From the NCBI GenBank assembly GCA_039815685.1, contig JBCBYV010000025.1, positions 9,875-73,874 of the forward strand: a stretch of 64,000 nt of DNA, read 5' to 3'. Origin of the DNA: Thermohalobaculum sp039815685 (lineage in GTDB: Bacteria; Pseudomonadota; Alphaproteobacteria; Rhodobacterales; Rhodobacteraceae). A program made the position numbers and the translations under genes. The notes under the pieces were generated by a model. That model was not told the origin of the DNA. It did not search any database and saw only the letters and a list, made by a program, of their open reading frames with translations. Shown here piece after piece: positions 26,246 through 35,385 of this stretch. How positions within the stretch are numbered: position 1 is the first letter of the stretch; every line of letters starts with the position of its first letter.

Positions 26246-27817
26246 TCAGGATTTCTGGAACATGGCGAGCATCCGGCGCGTCACGAGGAAGCCGCCGAAG
26301 ATGTTCACCGCCGCCATCAGCACGCTGAGCGATGCGAGCACGAGGACCAGCCACGAGCTCGACCCGATCTGCAGGAGCGCGCCCACGATGATGATCGAGG
26401 AGATCGCGTTCGTGATCGCCATCAGCGGCGTGTGGAGCGAGTGCGCGACGCCCCAGATCACGTGGAACCCGACGAAGCAGGACAGCACGAAGACGATGAA
26501 ATTCTGCATGAAGCTGGCAGGTGCAACCGTGCCGACCAGAAGCAGCAGACCACCGCCGATCGCCAGGAGATAGGCGGTCTGATTAAGGCTCTTTGTGAAC
26601 TCGGCCGCCTCGCGTGCCGCCTTCTGCTCGGGCGTCTCCTCCGGCTCTTTCTTCTTCTGTTGAACCGCGATCGCCTTCACCTTCGGCGGTGGCGGCGGAA
26701 AGGTGATCTCGCCCTCATGGCACACGAGCGCGCCACGGATGACATCATCCTCCATGTTGACGACCGGCGTGCCGTCCTTCTCCGGCGTCAGGTCGTCCAT
26801 CATGTGGCGGATGTTCGTGGCGTAGAGGCTGGAAGACTGCGTTGCCATCCGGCTGGCGAAATCCGTGTAGCCGATGATGACCACGCCATTCTCGGTGACG
26901 ATGCGCTCATCCTTGACCGTCAGGTCGCAGTTGCCGCCGCGCTCGGCCGCGAGGTCGACGATCACGCTGCCGCGCTTCATCGCCTTGACCATGTCGTCGG
27001 TCCAGAGCTTCGGTGCCGGGCGGCCGGGGATGAGGGCGGTGGTCATGACGATGTCGATTTCCGGGGCAAGCTCGCGGAACTTCTCGAGCTGCTTCTCGCG
27101 GAATTCGGGGCTCGACGGAGCGGCGTAACCGCCCGTCTCCGCGCCGTCCGTCGCTTCTTCCTCGAAATCGAGGAAGACGAACTCCGCTCCCATGGACTCG
27201 ATCTGCTCCGCCACTTCGGGCCGCACATCGAAGGCGTAGGTGATGGCGCCGAGCGCGACCGAGGTGCCGACGGCGGCAAGGCCCGCGACGCCCGCACCCA
27301 CGACCAGCACCTTGGCCGGCGGCACCTTGCCCGCAGCGGTGACCTGGCCCGTGAAGAAGCGTCCGAAATTGTTGCCCGCCTCGATCACCGCGCGATAGCC
27401 TGCGATATTGGCCATGGAGGAGAGGGCATCCATCTTCTGCGCGCGGCTGATGCGGGGCACCATGTCCATCGCGAGGACGGAGAGCTTCTTTTCGTTGAGC
27501 TTGGCCAGCAGCTCCTCGTTCTGCGCGGGCCAGACATGGCTGATGAGGATCTTGCCCGCCGGCGCGCCCTCGACTTCCTCAGCCCGAGGCGCTCGCACCT
27601 TGGCGACAACATCCGCCTGCGCCCAGACATCCGCCGCGCTGTCGACTACTGCGACCCCTGCCTCGGCATAGGCTGCGTCGGTGAAGGCGGCGGCGTCACC
27701 CGCGCCCTTCTCGACAATGCACTCATAGCCGAGCTTCTGCAGGCGGCCCGCGCTCTCCGGTGTGATCGCAACCCGGGCTTCCCCCGGCTCCGTCTCTTTC
27801 AAGGCGCCGAATTTCAT
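26246..27817 (-). CDS. pntA: NAD(P) transhydrogenase subunit alpha
   Basis: A 523-residue alpha subunit with the NAD-binding dI domain and a C-terminal membrane part fused, as in Escherichia coli rather than split as in some alphaproteobacteria. dI shows VVGAGVAGLAAVGTS and the mobile-loop region GYTDFASRMATQSSSLYA. A Pro/Lys-rich linker precedes four C-terminal helices. The ATG at 27817 (MKFGALKE) is the standard N-terminus. Cotranscribed with pntB. Confidence 0.96.
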   Translation of the reverse strand: MKFGALKETEPGEARVAITPESAGRLQKLGYECIVEKGAGDAAAFTDAAYAEAGVAVVDSAADVWAQADVVAKVRAPRAEEVEGAPAGKILISHVWPAQNEELLAKLNEKKLSVLAMDMVPRISRAQKMDALSSMANIAGYRAVIEAGNNFGRFFTGQVTAAGKVPPAKVLVVGAGVAGLAAVGTSVALGAITYAFDVRPEVAEQIESMGAEFVFLDFEEEATDGAETGGYAAPSSPEFREKQLEKFRELAPEIDIVMTTALIPGRPAPKLWTDDMVKAMKRGSVIVDLAAERGGNCDLTVKDERIVTENGVVIIGYTDFASRMATQSSSLYATNIRHMMDDLTPEKDGTPVVNMEDDVIRGALVCHEGEITFPPPPPKVKAIAVQQKKKEPEETPEQKAAREAAEFTKSLNQTAYLLAIGGGLLLLVGTVAPASFMQNFIVFVLSCFVGFHVIWGVAHSLHTPLMAITNAISSIIIVGALLQIGSSSWLVLVLASLSVLMAAVNIFGGFLVTRRMLAMFQKS

Positions 27818-27993
27818 CTGTTTTCCCTCGTTTCTTGGCTCCCGACGGGGGGCAGTCTTTGGTGGGCTCCGGCGCGTGCGCCGGCCCTGCCCCCTCATGA
27901 GCAGTGCCGCAGCGCGATGGCCGGACGAACGCGATGCGCCGCCGCCAAGGACCCTGGCGGCGAGCAGCAGGACAGGCTGTCGCGGCAGCTAGT

Positions 27994-28134
27994 TCAGGTT
28001 CCGACGATGGCGAGGAAAATCAGGATGACGACCGTGACGATCGCGACAATCGCGCAACCCTTGAGGAAGCCGTCGAAGGTCTTCTCCTGGGCAGAGATGT
28101 CCATCGTGCCGTGGGTCTCGTTGTTCTCGGCCAT
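27994..28134 (-). CDS. aa3-type cytochrome c oxidase subunit IV (46 residues)
   Basis: A very short gene read directly from the sequence. The protein begins MAENNETHGTMDISAQEKTF and continues with a single transmembrane helix rich in Val and Ile (AIVTVVILIFLAIVG). DISAQEKTFDGF is the signature of the bacterial aa3-type oxidase subunit IV family. The function of this subunit is minor or unknown; it packs against subunits I and III in the Paracoccus enzyme. It lies upstream of pntA on the same strand and far from any oxidase structural genes in this window. Confidence 0.9.
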   Translation of the reverse strand: MAENNETHGTMDISAQEKTFDGFLKGCAIVAIVTVVILIFLAIVGT

Positions 28135-28167
28135 GTGCAGTCTCCGAAACTCGGTGTTGACGCTGGT

Positions 28168-28437
28168 TTACCGTGGCAGAGATTGGTTGTCATCTGCTTC
28201 CGCCACTTTCACCTGCTCCGGCGGCGCCGCTTCCCCGACATCCGCGGCGGCTGCGGGCGCGTCCTCGGCCAGACTGTCCTGGGGCGGATCCGGTGGGCTT
28301 TCTTGGCTTGCATCGAATGGGACCGGGGCATTGCCGCTGCCCATCGCCTCCCATACGCCGCGCAGCGCCCAGCCGAGCCAAAGAGCACCGCCAAGCGCGA
28401 GTGCGATCAGTAACTCGAGGGCATCGGCATCGAGCAT
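28168..28437 (-). CDS. Small single-span membrane protein with acidic proline-rich tail
   Basis: An 89-residue protein with an N-terminal helix (LLIALALGGALWLGWAL) and a long Pro/Ala/Asp/Glu tail that is likely unstructured. I do not recognise the family. It starts four bases after the OmpA/BON gene, so the two are probably one transcription unit and may work together in the envelope. Confidence 0.6.
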   Translation of the reverse strand: MLDADALELLIALALGGALWLGWALRGVWEAMGSGNAPVPFDASQESPPDPPQDSLAEDAPAAAADVGEAAPPEQVKVAEADDNQSLPR

Positions 28438-28441
28438 CGGC

Positions 28442-30307
28442 TCACTCCCCGGCCGTCTGTGTAGCCCCGGCCACGGTGCTGAAGGCGATGCGCCGGTTAC
28501 GCGCCCTGCCCTCGTCGGTCTCGTTCGAGGCGACAGGTTCGGTTTCGCCGTAGCCGCGCACCGTCAGGGCCACAACGCGCGGGGAGAGGCCTAGGCCCCT
28601 AAGCGCCTTTCGCACCGCGTCCGCCCGGCTTCGGCTCAGCCGCTCGTTCATCGTGGCGCGACCCTGATTGTCCGTATGACCGCCGATCTCGATGGTCGCG
28701 CCACGGCAGCGGGAGAGGATCGCCGCCAGATCCTCCATCAGCGGGACGAGGACCGGCCGCACCTCCGCCGAGCCGGGTGCGAACACAACAGGCGTAACCT
28801 CAACCCGCCGGTTCAAGGCGGCGGCACAGGCGTCGCTTGGCAAGGGGCGCTCGGCAACGGCAGCAGGCAGATCGACGGTAACGGCGCTCTCGTAGGGAAA
28901 ACCGGGCGGCATGGCCGCCGCAAGGTTCTGCAAGATCTCCCCGACGCGCGCCGCCTCCGACACCGTTACTGCAATCTCGGCCCGCCCATGCCCGAGAGCA
29001 GCGCTGCCGCGAACGCCCCGCTCCGAGAGGATCGAGACGAAGGCGAGTGCCGCCGGATGGATGTCATACTGCGAAGATGCGGTGGCTGACGGCACTTGGA
29101 TCGCCGGAGCAAGAGCCACCGCGTCCACCGCAGAGCTGCCGAGGCGCGCAGCCGCCGCCTGTTCAAGCCCGCGTTGCTCGATCTCGCCCGCGATCCGGCC
29201 TGCGAGCCGAATGCCCTCTTCGTTGCGCTGCGCCGTGAACCAGAGCGGCGGCGCGACGGCTTCCGGCGTCGCCACCGATGGTCCCTCGTACCGGCCGTCG
29301 AGGACGAAACCCAAGGGCAACGAGAGTGCGAGATTGCGGAGCGTGCGCTCGAACGCATCCGGCGTGGTCGGGGGTGCTGCGCTGAGGCTAAGATGGTTGC
29401 CCGAGAGAACGAGCCGCCCCTCCTCCAGCGTCGCGAGCGCCGCGATGCCCGCCGTCACCGCCTCTGCCCAATCGAGCGCCGGGCCGCCGAGGCCGACGGC
29501 GCACCAGTCGCCCTCGGCAACAAGATCGAGCATGGGGAGCGCCTCTGCAATACGCTCCGCCTCACGCTCATCCCGCGCGGCACAGGAGAGAAGAACTGGC
29601 GTCTCGCCCGCACGTCGGTGTGCTGCAAACCGAAAGGGCAAGACAGTGCGCCGCGGCACCCTCAGTTCGAGATCGACCGCGATGCTGGGGCCAGCGAGAG
29701 CGGTCAGCTCCTGCTCGAGCGACCGGCGGCGCGCCAACGCCGAGACCTGGCCCTTCACCCGCACCTGACCCGGTTCGACGACGACGAAAGCATCGTCGAC
29801 GGCGGCGAGGGCCGCGTTCGCCACGGTGAGCTCCGGCCCCCAGTCGGCCGGCAGCGGCCCGGCGTCGATCCCGCTCAGATCCTCGAGCGTCGCGTCCGGC
29901 AGCACGCGGGAGAGAGCGGCAAGCTGCGCTTCGCGCTGCTCTTCCCCCGAGAACCGGCCGAGGATCGTCACCTGCCGGTCCCTTCGCATCAGCTCCACGA
30001 AGAGTGCGGGGCGCCGCGTCTCGGGTGGTGCAAGCGTCATCGCATCGGTGAACCGGGCAAGAGGTATCACCTCACGCAAACCTGCGAGCACCAGATCGCG
30101 TTCACGGATGTCAGGCGCCCGGCCAGACAGCGTGACCTCGAGCCCATCGACCGCGACCGAGGCCCATTCCGCCCCGAGCACAGCGAGTCCCGCTTCTGCA
30201 GACTGCTCGACCCGCGTCTCGACCGCTGGCACGAGCCCCGATGCGATCAGGCGCAACCCAAGCGTCACGATCAGCATGGTCGGCAGAAAGAGGAGGAGGC
30301 GCAGCAA
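28442..30307 (-). CDS. OmpA-family envelope protein with BON-like repeats
   Basis: A 621-residue envelope protein. An N-terminal hydrophobic segment (residues 1-25) anchors or exports it. BON-like modules follow (LEVTLSGRAPDIRERD near residue 55; QVTILGRFSGEEQREA near 115; QVRVKGQVSALARRR near 180). The C-terminal domain (from about residue 505) is OmpA-type peptidoglycan-binding: IEIGGHTDNQGRATMNERLSRSRADAV and ARNRRIAF. The architecture resembles mycobacterial ArfA/OmpATb, with BON plus OmpA. The periplasmic role is inferred from domains. Confidence 0.82.
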   Translation of the reverse strand: MLRLLLFLPTMLIVTLGLRLIASGLVPAVETRVEQSAEAGLAVLGAEWASVAVDGLEVTLSGRAPDIRERDLVLAGLREVIPLARFTDAMTLAPPETRRPALFVELMRRDRQVTILGRFSGEEQREAQLAALSRVLPDATLEDLSGIDAGPLPADWGPELTVANAALAAVDDAFVVVEPGQVRVKGQVSALARRRSLEQELTALAGPSIAVDLELRVPRRTVLPFRFAAHRRAGETPVLLSCAARDEREAERIAEALPMLDLVAEGDWCAVGLGGPALDWAEAVTAGIAALATLEEGRLVLSGNHLSLSAAPPTTPDAFERTLRNLALSLPLGFVLDGRYEGPSVATPEAVAPPLWFTAQRNEEGIRLAGRIAGEIEQRGLEQAAAARLGSSAVDAVALAPAIQVPSATASSQYDIHPAALAFVSILSERGVRGSAALGHGRAEIAVTVSEAARVGEILQNLAAAMPPGFPYESAVTVDLPAAVAERPLPSDACAAALNRRVEVTPVVFAPGSAEVRPVLVPLMEDLAAILSRCRGATIEIGGHTDNQGRATMNERLSRSRADAVRKALRGLGLSPRVVALTVRGYGETEPVASNETDEGRARNRRIAFSTVAGATQTAGE

Positions 30308-30461
30308 ATGGGGCTCCGTTCTGGACGATGACCTCTCCTAGGCGCTTGACGCCTCCTCTGCCAAGCCGCGGCAATGTGAGCGCCGGTTGCGACGGGGTGT
30401 TCGATCCGGCATAGGCTCGGGGCGCGACGGGTCGGCTGCTGGGACGGGATGACGAAAGCGC

Positions 30462-31235
30462 ATGGAGACGCCCATTCCACGACCGGCGCATCCTCCTCGC
30501 ATCGTCGCGCATCGCGGCGCCTCCGGAACGGCGCCGGAGAACACCCTCGCGGCGTTCCGCGCAGCCTCGGCACTCGGCGCGGAATGGGTCGAGTTCGATG
30601 TGACGCTGCTGGGCGACGGCACGCCCGTCATCCATCACGACGCCACGCTGGACCGGACGACGAACCGAAGCGGCCCTCTCTCGGCGCTCAACGCATCGGA
30701 CCTCGCCGAGATCGATGCCGGCGCGCACTTCGATGCGCGTTTCGCCGGTGAGCCCCTGCCGACGCTCGAGGCGACGCTCGACCTCCTCTGCGCCGAGGGT
30801 CTGTGCGCGAATATCGAGCTCAAGCCGCATGGTACCCCCGACAGTACGGCGCAGGCGGTGATAGGGCTTCTCGGCGCTCGGCCGCGCGTGCCCGACCGCG
30901 TCACGGTGTCGAGCTTCGATCACGATGCGCTCGAGGTCGTGCGCCGGCTCGCACCTGCCCTGCCCGTGGCGCTGCTCTTCGAGCGCCTGACCGACGGCTG
31001 GCAAGAACGGGCGGTCGCGCTTCGGGCGGAGGCGATACACCTTGCGGCCGACGCGGCGGATCAAAGCGCGGCGGAGGCCGCGCATGCAGCCGGCCTGGCG
31101 CTCCGCTGCTACACGGTGAACGACCCGGCCGAGGCAGCACGGCTCGCCCATGCGGGCGTCGACGCGATCTTCACCGATTACCCGGAGCGCTTTCTTGACG
31201 ACGACCGTTGGGACGCCTCACGGCTCGTAGGCTAG
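30462..31235 (+). CDS. ugpQ: Glycerophosphodiester phosphodiesterase
   Basis: A 257-residue cytoplasmic GDPD that hydrolyses glycerophosphodiesters from phospholipid turnover to glycerol-3-phosphate. The catalytic HRGASGTAPENTLAAF and the metal ligands in WVEFDV and IHHDATLDRTTN are intact, as are IELKPHG and the C-terminal CYTVNDPAEAARL. No signal peptide. Its 3' end overlaps the convergent prepilin peptidase gene by 18 bases. The gene symbol reflects family, not proven linkage to ugp transport. Confidence 0.9.
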   Translation: METPIPRPAHPPRIVAHRGASGTAPENTLAAFRAASALGAEWVEFDVTLLGDGTPVIHHDATLDRTTNRSGPLSALNASDLAEIDAGAHFDARFAGEPLPTLEATLDLLCAEGLCANIELKPHGTPDSTAQAVIGLLGARPRVPDRVTVSSFDHDALEVVRRLAPALPVALLFERLTDGWQERAVALRAEAIHLAADAADQSAAEAAHAAGLALRCYTVNDPAEAARLAHAGVDAIFTDYPERFLDDDRWDASRLVG

Positions 31236-31745
31236 CACCAACCCGAGATAGATGAACATCGCGAGGCTGATCGAAAAGCCCACGGGCAGCCAGAGACGGC
31301 GGACCCCAAGCACGCCCTTCGCATCCTCCTGATTGAGCGACTTGTAGGGCGTGTCCCGCCGCTTCATGACCTGTCGCACGATCAGGAACAGCACCACCGA
31401 GAAGAGCGCGCAGGCCGACCAGAGCACGAGCGCCGAGCCGACATAGGGCCCGGGCACGAAGGGCACGAGAGCGATCACCACCTTGATGTCGCCTCCGCCG
31501 ATCACGGCGCTCCCGATGGTAAAGAGCCCCCAGCCGATAAAGAAGGCGATCACCACATAGCCAAGTCGCCAGAGGAACGTCTCGAGCGGCAGGCCCCACG
31601 ACCCGGTCGCGATGAAGACGGCCACGATCAGGAGGCAGGCGATGTTCGGAATGCGCCCATCCTTTACGTCCGAATACATGATGTAGAGGAGGAGCGGCGT
31701 CAGCCCCACCGTCGCCGCGATCAACGCGGGCTGAGACATGATCAT
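31218..31745 (-). CDS. cpaA: Prepilin peptidase CpaA/TadV (A24 family)
   Basis: A 175-residue integral membrane aspartic protease that trims Flp prepilins and the TadE/TadG-type pseudopilins. The two catalytic Asp motifs are YSDVKDGRIPN near residue 25 and GGGDIKVV near residue 85. It lacks the N-terminal methylase domain, as usual for TadV. Last gene of the Tad locus on this strand, 78 bases after the TPR lipoprotein. Confidence 0.93.
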   Translation of the reverse strand: MIMSQPALIAATVGLTPLLLYIMYSDVKDGRIPNIACLLIVAVFIATGSWGLPLETFLWRLGYVVIAFFIGWGLFTIGSAVIGGGDIKVVIALVPFVPGPYVGSALVLWSACALFSVVLFLIVRQVMKRRDTPYKSLNQEDAKGVLGVRRLWLPVGFSISLAMFIYLGLVLAYEP

Positions 31746-31823
31746 GGGCGCCCCCTCCTCTGGCCCAATTCGTCGGCCGCTTCCGCAGGCGCCCCCCGGG
31801 CCCGCGATGGCGGCCGTTGTCGC

Positions 31824-32669
31824 TTACTGCACGACTGCGGTTTCCAGCTGCTCGAGCTGTGCGGCCGCCGCCTGGTAGTGACGCGGATGCTCATCAACCG
31901 CCTTAGCGAAGAGGCCACGGGCGACCCGCTTGTCCCCCTGGCGGAGCGCGATTACGCCGAGATTGTAGGAGATCACCGCCTTCTCCTCCGCCGTCAGCGG
32001 CACCACCGGCAGGCGATAGTCGCGGCGCAGGCCACGGGAGAGCGCCAGGTTGTTCTTCGCGCTGAAAAGGCGGGAATTGTAGGAGATCGCCCGCTCGAAC
32101 GTCGCCTCGGCGCGCTCATACTCGCCCCGGCTCATCAGGCTGACACCCCAGTTGTTCAGCACATCCGAAGGGTTCGAGGAGCGCTCCTCCGCTCGGGCAT
32201 AAGCCGCATCGGCCAGCTCCCAGTCTGAGGATCGGTCGGCCAGCATCGCATCCATCATGTGCCGGCGCGGCGTGTCGATGGTCTGAGGAATACCGTTGGC
32301 CAGCGCCTCCGCATCCTCCCACCGATCCAGACGAACGGCCACGAAGGCATATTCGAGCCTGTCCGACGGTGTCTCCTGCTGCAGCGCCAGCAGCTCCTGA
32401 TAGGTACGCGCGGCCTCGGGGTACCGGCGAGCGCGGGCGTAGGACCGCGCGAGGTAGCGGCGGAAATCCGCGCGCTCCGGCTCGCGGGCGAGGCCCTGCT
32501 CGAAATACCGCACGGCGCTGTCCGGATCGCCGGCCGTCAGCATAAGCTGCGTGAGTTGCGCCTCGTCGATGATGTCGCCGGCAAAGGGGTCCGGCTTTTC
32601 CTCGATGGAGTCGCTGCAACCGGCCAGAAGCACGGCCGCGACAATCGGGGCGAGCGCGAAGCGGGTCAT
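31824..32669 (-). CDS. TPR lipoprotein of the Tad locus (TadD-like)
   Basis: A 281-residue lipoprotein. The signal ends in LLAGC, so Cys is lipidated. TPR units run through the rest (SAVRYFEQGLAREPERADF, YLARSYARARRYPEAARTYQ, NNWGVSLMSRGEYERAEATFE, YNLGVIALRQGDKRVARGLF). TadD-type proteins are thought to act as pilotins for secretin assembly. The ATG at 32669 is set by the signal peptide. It is the second TPR lipoprotein in a row here. Confidence 0.88.
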   Translation of the reverse strand: MTRFALAPIVAAVLLAGCSDSIEEKPDPFAGDIIDEAQLTQLMLTAGDPDSAVRYFEQGLAREPERADFRRYLARSYARARRYPEAARTYQELLALQQETPSDRLEYAFVAVRLDRWEDAEALANGIPQTIDTPRRHMMDAMLADRSSDWELADAAYARAEERSSNPSDVLNNWGVSLMSRGEYERAEATFERAISYNSRLFSAKNNLALSRGLRRDYRLPVVPLTAEEKAVISYNLGVIALRQGDKRVARGLFAKAVDEHPRHYQAAAAQLEQLETAVVQ

Positions 32670-32736
32670 CTCGATCGGTCTCCCTGGCAGCGCCCCGGCA
32701 ATGCGGCGGGGCCCCCGGACGTCTCCCATGGACGCC

Positions 32737-34347
32737 TCACTCCCTCACTGCGGCCCATGAGCCGCGTTGGTCGGCATCATCCGCACCCGGAGCATCAACT
32801 TCAATCACCGAGCCATCCGATGCCGCGGCATTCGCGGCAAGCGCGGCAGCGGCGCCACCCTCGGCGGGGTCGGGGTCCGCTTCGGGCGACGCTTCCTCAC
32901 CGACGGTCACCTCTTCCGACCCGGCGCGTGCGGCAGCCGCGTCCTTCTCCAGGGGTGCAAGGCCCCCTCCGGCCCCTTCGATGATGGCGAGCAGTTCCGG
33001 CGGCAGCGCGGCCTCCGCCTCGAGATCCCGGCCCGCGGGTGCTTCGGTCTCTTCGGAAGGCACGCCGTCAGAGGTCTCGGACCCCTCGGTCTCGACCGAC
33101 GCCGCATCCACCGGCTCAGCCGGAGGCGCCTCGAGCGGCTCGGCGGCTGCCAGCGCGGGCGTCAGCTCCACGTCCTCGGCGCTTTCGGCCTCGGCGATCA
33201 CCTCGGCCGGGTCCGCCCCTTCCTCGATGGCCAGCAAGGTCTCTTCGTCGACGGTCGTGATCGACAGCGGCTCCTCGGGCGGAAGCACCGCCTCCGCGGC
33301 CGTGCCAGGCTCATGCAGCAGGAACTCGCTCTGCCCCGTGCGGCTAAGATCGAAGGCGATTGCTTCGCTGTCGGGGCTGGGCGCGACGGTTGCCGCATAG
33401 GCCGCGCGAATGCGGGCGTCCTCAAGGTTCGCCGCCGCCACCTCGCTCGTACCGCTCGAGACGATGAAGGCCGTGCGGAATGCCTCGTAGGCACCGGGAT
33501 AGTCATTGAGGCCCATCAGAACGAGACCGAGCGCGTTGTTCACGTCGACATCGTTGGGCGACAGGCTCCGCGCGCGAAGGAGCATGATCCGTGCCGCCTT
33601 GAAATGCCCCTGTGCCTTTGCGGCGATACCGGCACCGGTCAGCGCTTCGAGGCTCACCCCTTCGAGCGCCAGGGAACGTCGAAAGGCGACCTCCGCTTCC
33701 GCAGGTTTGCGGCGGGCAAGAAGCGTCTTGCCGGTTGCGAGCCAGGTGAGGCCGTCGGCGCGCTCGAGAGGCTGGACGAAACCGGGCTCCGCGGCAGGGC
33801 GCGGCACGCCGATCTCAATCTCCTCTTCCTCCGTAAGAGCGGCGAGCCCGTCCTCCGCACTCTCCTCGCCCTCCGGCTCAGCCGCCTCCTCCGTCTCGGC
33901 GGGCGTATCCGCGGCATCGTCAGAGACCGCGAGCTCGGAAGCGTCGCCACGCTGTGCCTCGGCCCGCGCCGCCGCCTGCTTGGGCGTCAGGAGGGGCCGC
34001 AACCGTCCGCCTTCCTCATCGGCATCCGACGCCGCGACGGTATCTTCGCTGTCGGCCGCCGCCCGTGCCTCCGCCGTGCGCGCCTCGGTCTGGTCCTGGT
34101 CGAGAAGCGGTTGCAGGGGCGCCCCGCCAAGCCCCAGCGCATCGGCCTCCGGGGCCGGAGCCGCGGTCAGCGTCGTGTCCTCCGGCAAACCTCCCTGCCC
34201 TGTAGACGTCGCTTCCATGCAACCGGCGAGCGCTATGAGCGCCATCGCCCCTAAGCCGAAGGCCGCGCGATCGGCACGGCCCCTCGTAAGGCAGATCGCT
34301 GGCTGCGGATCTCGACGGATGAGCGTTGGCGCGCCGGTCTGGCGCAT
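32737..34347 (-). CDS. tadD: Large TPR lipoprotein with long acidic flanks (TadD)
   Basis: A 536-residue protein. A basic N-terminus and hydrophobic stretch end in LIALAGC, a lipobox. The TPR core (about residues 200-330, KTLLARRKPAEAEVAFRRSL, NALGLVLMGLNDYPGAYEAFR) is short. It is flanked by long Ala/Glu/Asp/Pro-rich segments that look disordered. Usual TadD is near 250-300 residues, so this one is nearly doubled by the acidic arms. The start at 34347 is one base after the tadC stop. Confidence 0.82.
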   Translation of the reverse strand: MRQTGAPTLIRRDPQPAICLTRGRADRAAFGLGAMALIALAGCMEATSTGQGGLPEDTTLTAAPAPEADALGLGGAPLQPLLDQDQTEARTAEARAAADSEDTVAASDADEEGGRLRPLLTPKQAAARAEAQRGDASELAVSDDAADTPAETEEAAEPEGEESAEDGLAALTEEEEIEIGVPRPAAEPGFVQPLERADGLTWLATGKTLLARRKPAEAEVAFRRSLALEGVSLEALTGAGIAAKAQGHFKAARIMLLRARSLSPNDVDVNNALGLVLMGLNDYPGAYEAFRTAFIVSSGTSEVAAANLEDARIRAAYAATVAPSPDSEAIAFDLSRTGQSEFLLHEPGTAAEAVLPPEEPLSITTVDEETLLAIEEGADPAEVIAEAESAEDVELTPALAAAEPLEAPPAEPVDAASVETEGSETSDGVPSEETEAPAGRDLEAEAALPPELLAIIEGAGGGLAPLEKDAAAARAGSEEVTVGEEASPEADPDPAEGGAAAALAANAAASDGSVIEVDAPGADDADQRGSWAAVRE

Positions 34348-34348
34348 C

Positions 34349-35329
34349 TCAGCCGCCGCCGGCGAGCTGGGCAAACGCGCGGAGGATCTGGATAAGCGAC
34401 GGACCGACAAGGATCAGGATGAGCGGCGGCACGGTGAAAAACATGGTGCCGAGCGTCAGCTTGGTCGGCAGGACGTTCGCCTTCTCCTCGGCTCGCATCA
34501 ACCTCTTGTCCCGCATCTCCGCGGCATAGACGCGGAGTGCCTGACTGATCGAGGTACCGAAGGCCGTAGACTGGATCATCACGGTGACGAAGGAGGAGAT
34601 ATCGTTCACCGAACATCGGTCCGCAAAGTCGCGCAGCACGGTGATCCTGTCCTTACCCACCCGGAACTCCTGGCTCACGATGCCAAGCTCGTAGGCGAGA
34701 GGGCCGGCCGCGGCCTCCATCTCCTTACCGACTCGCGCCATGGCTTGGTCGAGCGACTGCCCGCCCTCGATACAGACGAGCATCATGTCCATCGCGTCCG
34801 GAAACGCCTTCTGGATCTCTTCCCGCCGTACGGCGATCGAGCGCTGGACCCAGTAGACAGGAATGATGAAGCCGATAAAGCCGAACGCGCCGGTCATCAG
34901 GACGCCGAAGGGAATGTTCGGCTTTGCGGGCGCGATGAGCGTCAGGATCGCGCCCACGAGCGTGAGCCCGATGCAGAGGCCGGCGCGCGCCGTGTAGTAG
35001 GAGCGCACGGCGGAGGCGCTGTCATAGCCGGCCTGACGCAGTTTCTTCCGCGTCTCCGACATCTGCTTTTTGTCGGTCGGTTGCAGATAGTCCGCGATGC
35101 CGCCCGTCGGCCCCGCTGTATCGCGCAGTTTGACGAGCTCACCCTCGATACGTTCTTCGCGGAAGTTGAAGCGGTCGAGCGGGTCCTTCTTCCCGCGCAT
35201 GACGAGCGGGATGGCCAGGAGCACAAAGAGGATCGCAAGCCCCGCAATCGCATAGAAAGGCGCCGTCTCGCCATATTGCTCGATCAGCGCGATCGTCACG
35301 CGGTCGAGGAACTCCGTTACCACTTCCAT
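34349..35329 (-). CDS. tadC: Tad inner-membrane platform protein TadC
   Basis: A 326-residue type II secretion F-domain protein that forms the Tad assembly platform with TadB. Hydrophobic helices are at the N-terminus, near residues 115-160 and at the C-terminus. The T2SSF domain includes ALDMMLVCIEGGQSLDQAMARV-type sequence near residue 185. Follows tadB by 56 bases. Confidence 0.93.
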   Translation of the reverse strand: MEVVTEFLDRVTIALIEQYGETAPFYAIAGLAILFVLLAIPLVMRGKKDPLDRFNFREERIEGELVKLRDTAGPTGGIADYLQPTDKKQMSETRKKLRQAGYDSASAVRSYYTARAGLCIGLTLVGAILTLIAPAKPNIPFGVLMTGAFGFIGFIIPVYWVQRSIAVRREEIQKAFPDAMDMMLVCIEGGQSLDQAMARVGKEMEAAAGPLAYELGIVSQEFRVGKDRITVLRDFADRCSVNDISSFVTVMIQSTAFGTSISQALRVYAAEMRDKRLMRAEEKANVLPTKLTLGTMFFTVPPLILILVGPSLIQILRAFAQLAGGG

Positions 35330-35385
35330 TTCGTCTCGCCGCCCCCCGGCTCCTTCAGGCCCCAGCCACCAATACTCCTAGCGGC

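Noticed and set aside
24775..26328. Open frame of about 517 codons on the plus strand opposite pntB
   Set aside because: Shadow of pntB; low-complexity Asp/Arg/His-rich translation.
26432..28594. Open frame of 720 codons on the plus strand opposite pntA
   Set aside because: Antisense shadow of pntA, the tiny oxidase subunit and the small membrane protein; translation has no recognisable domain.
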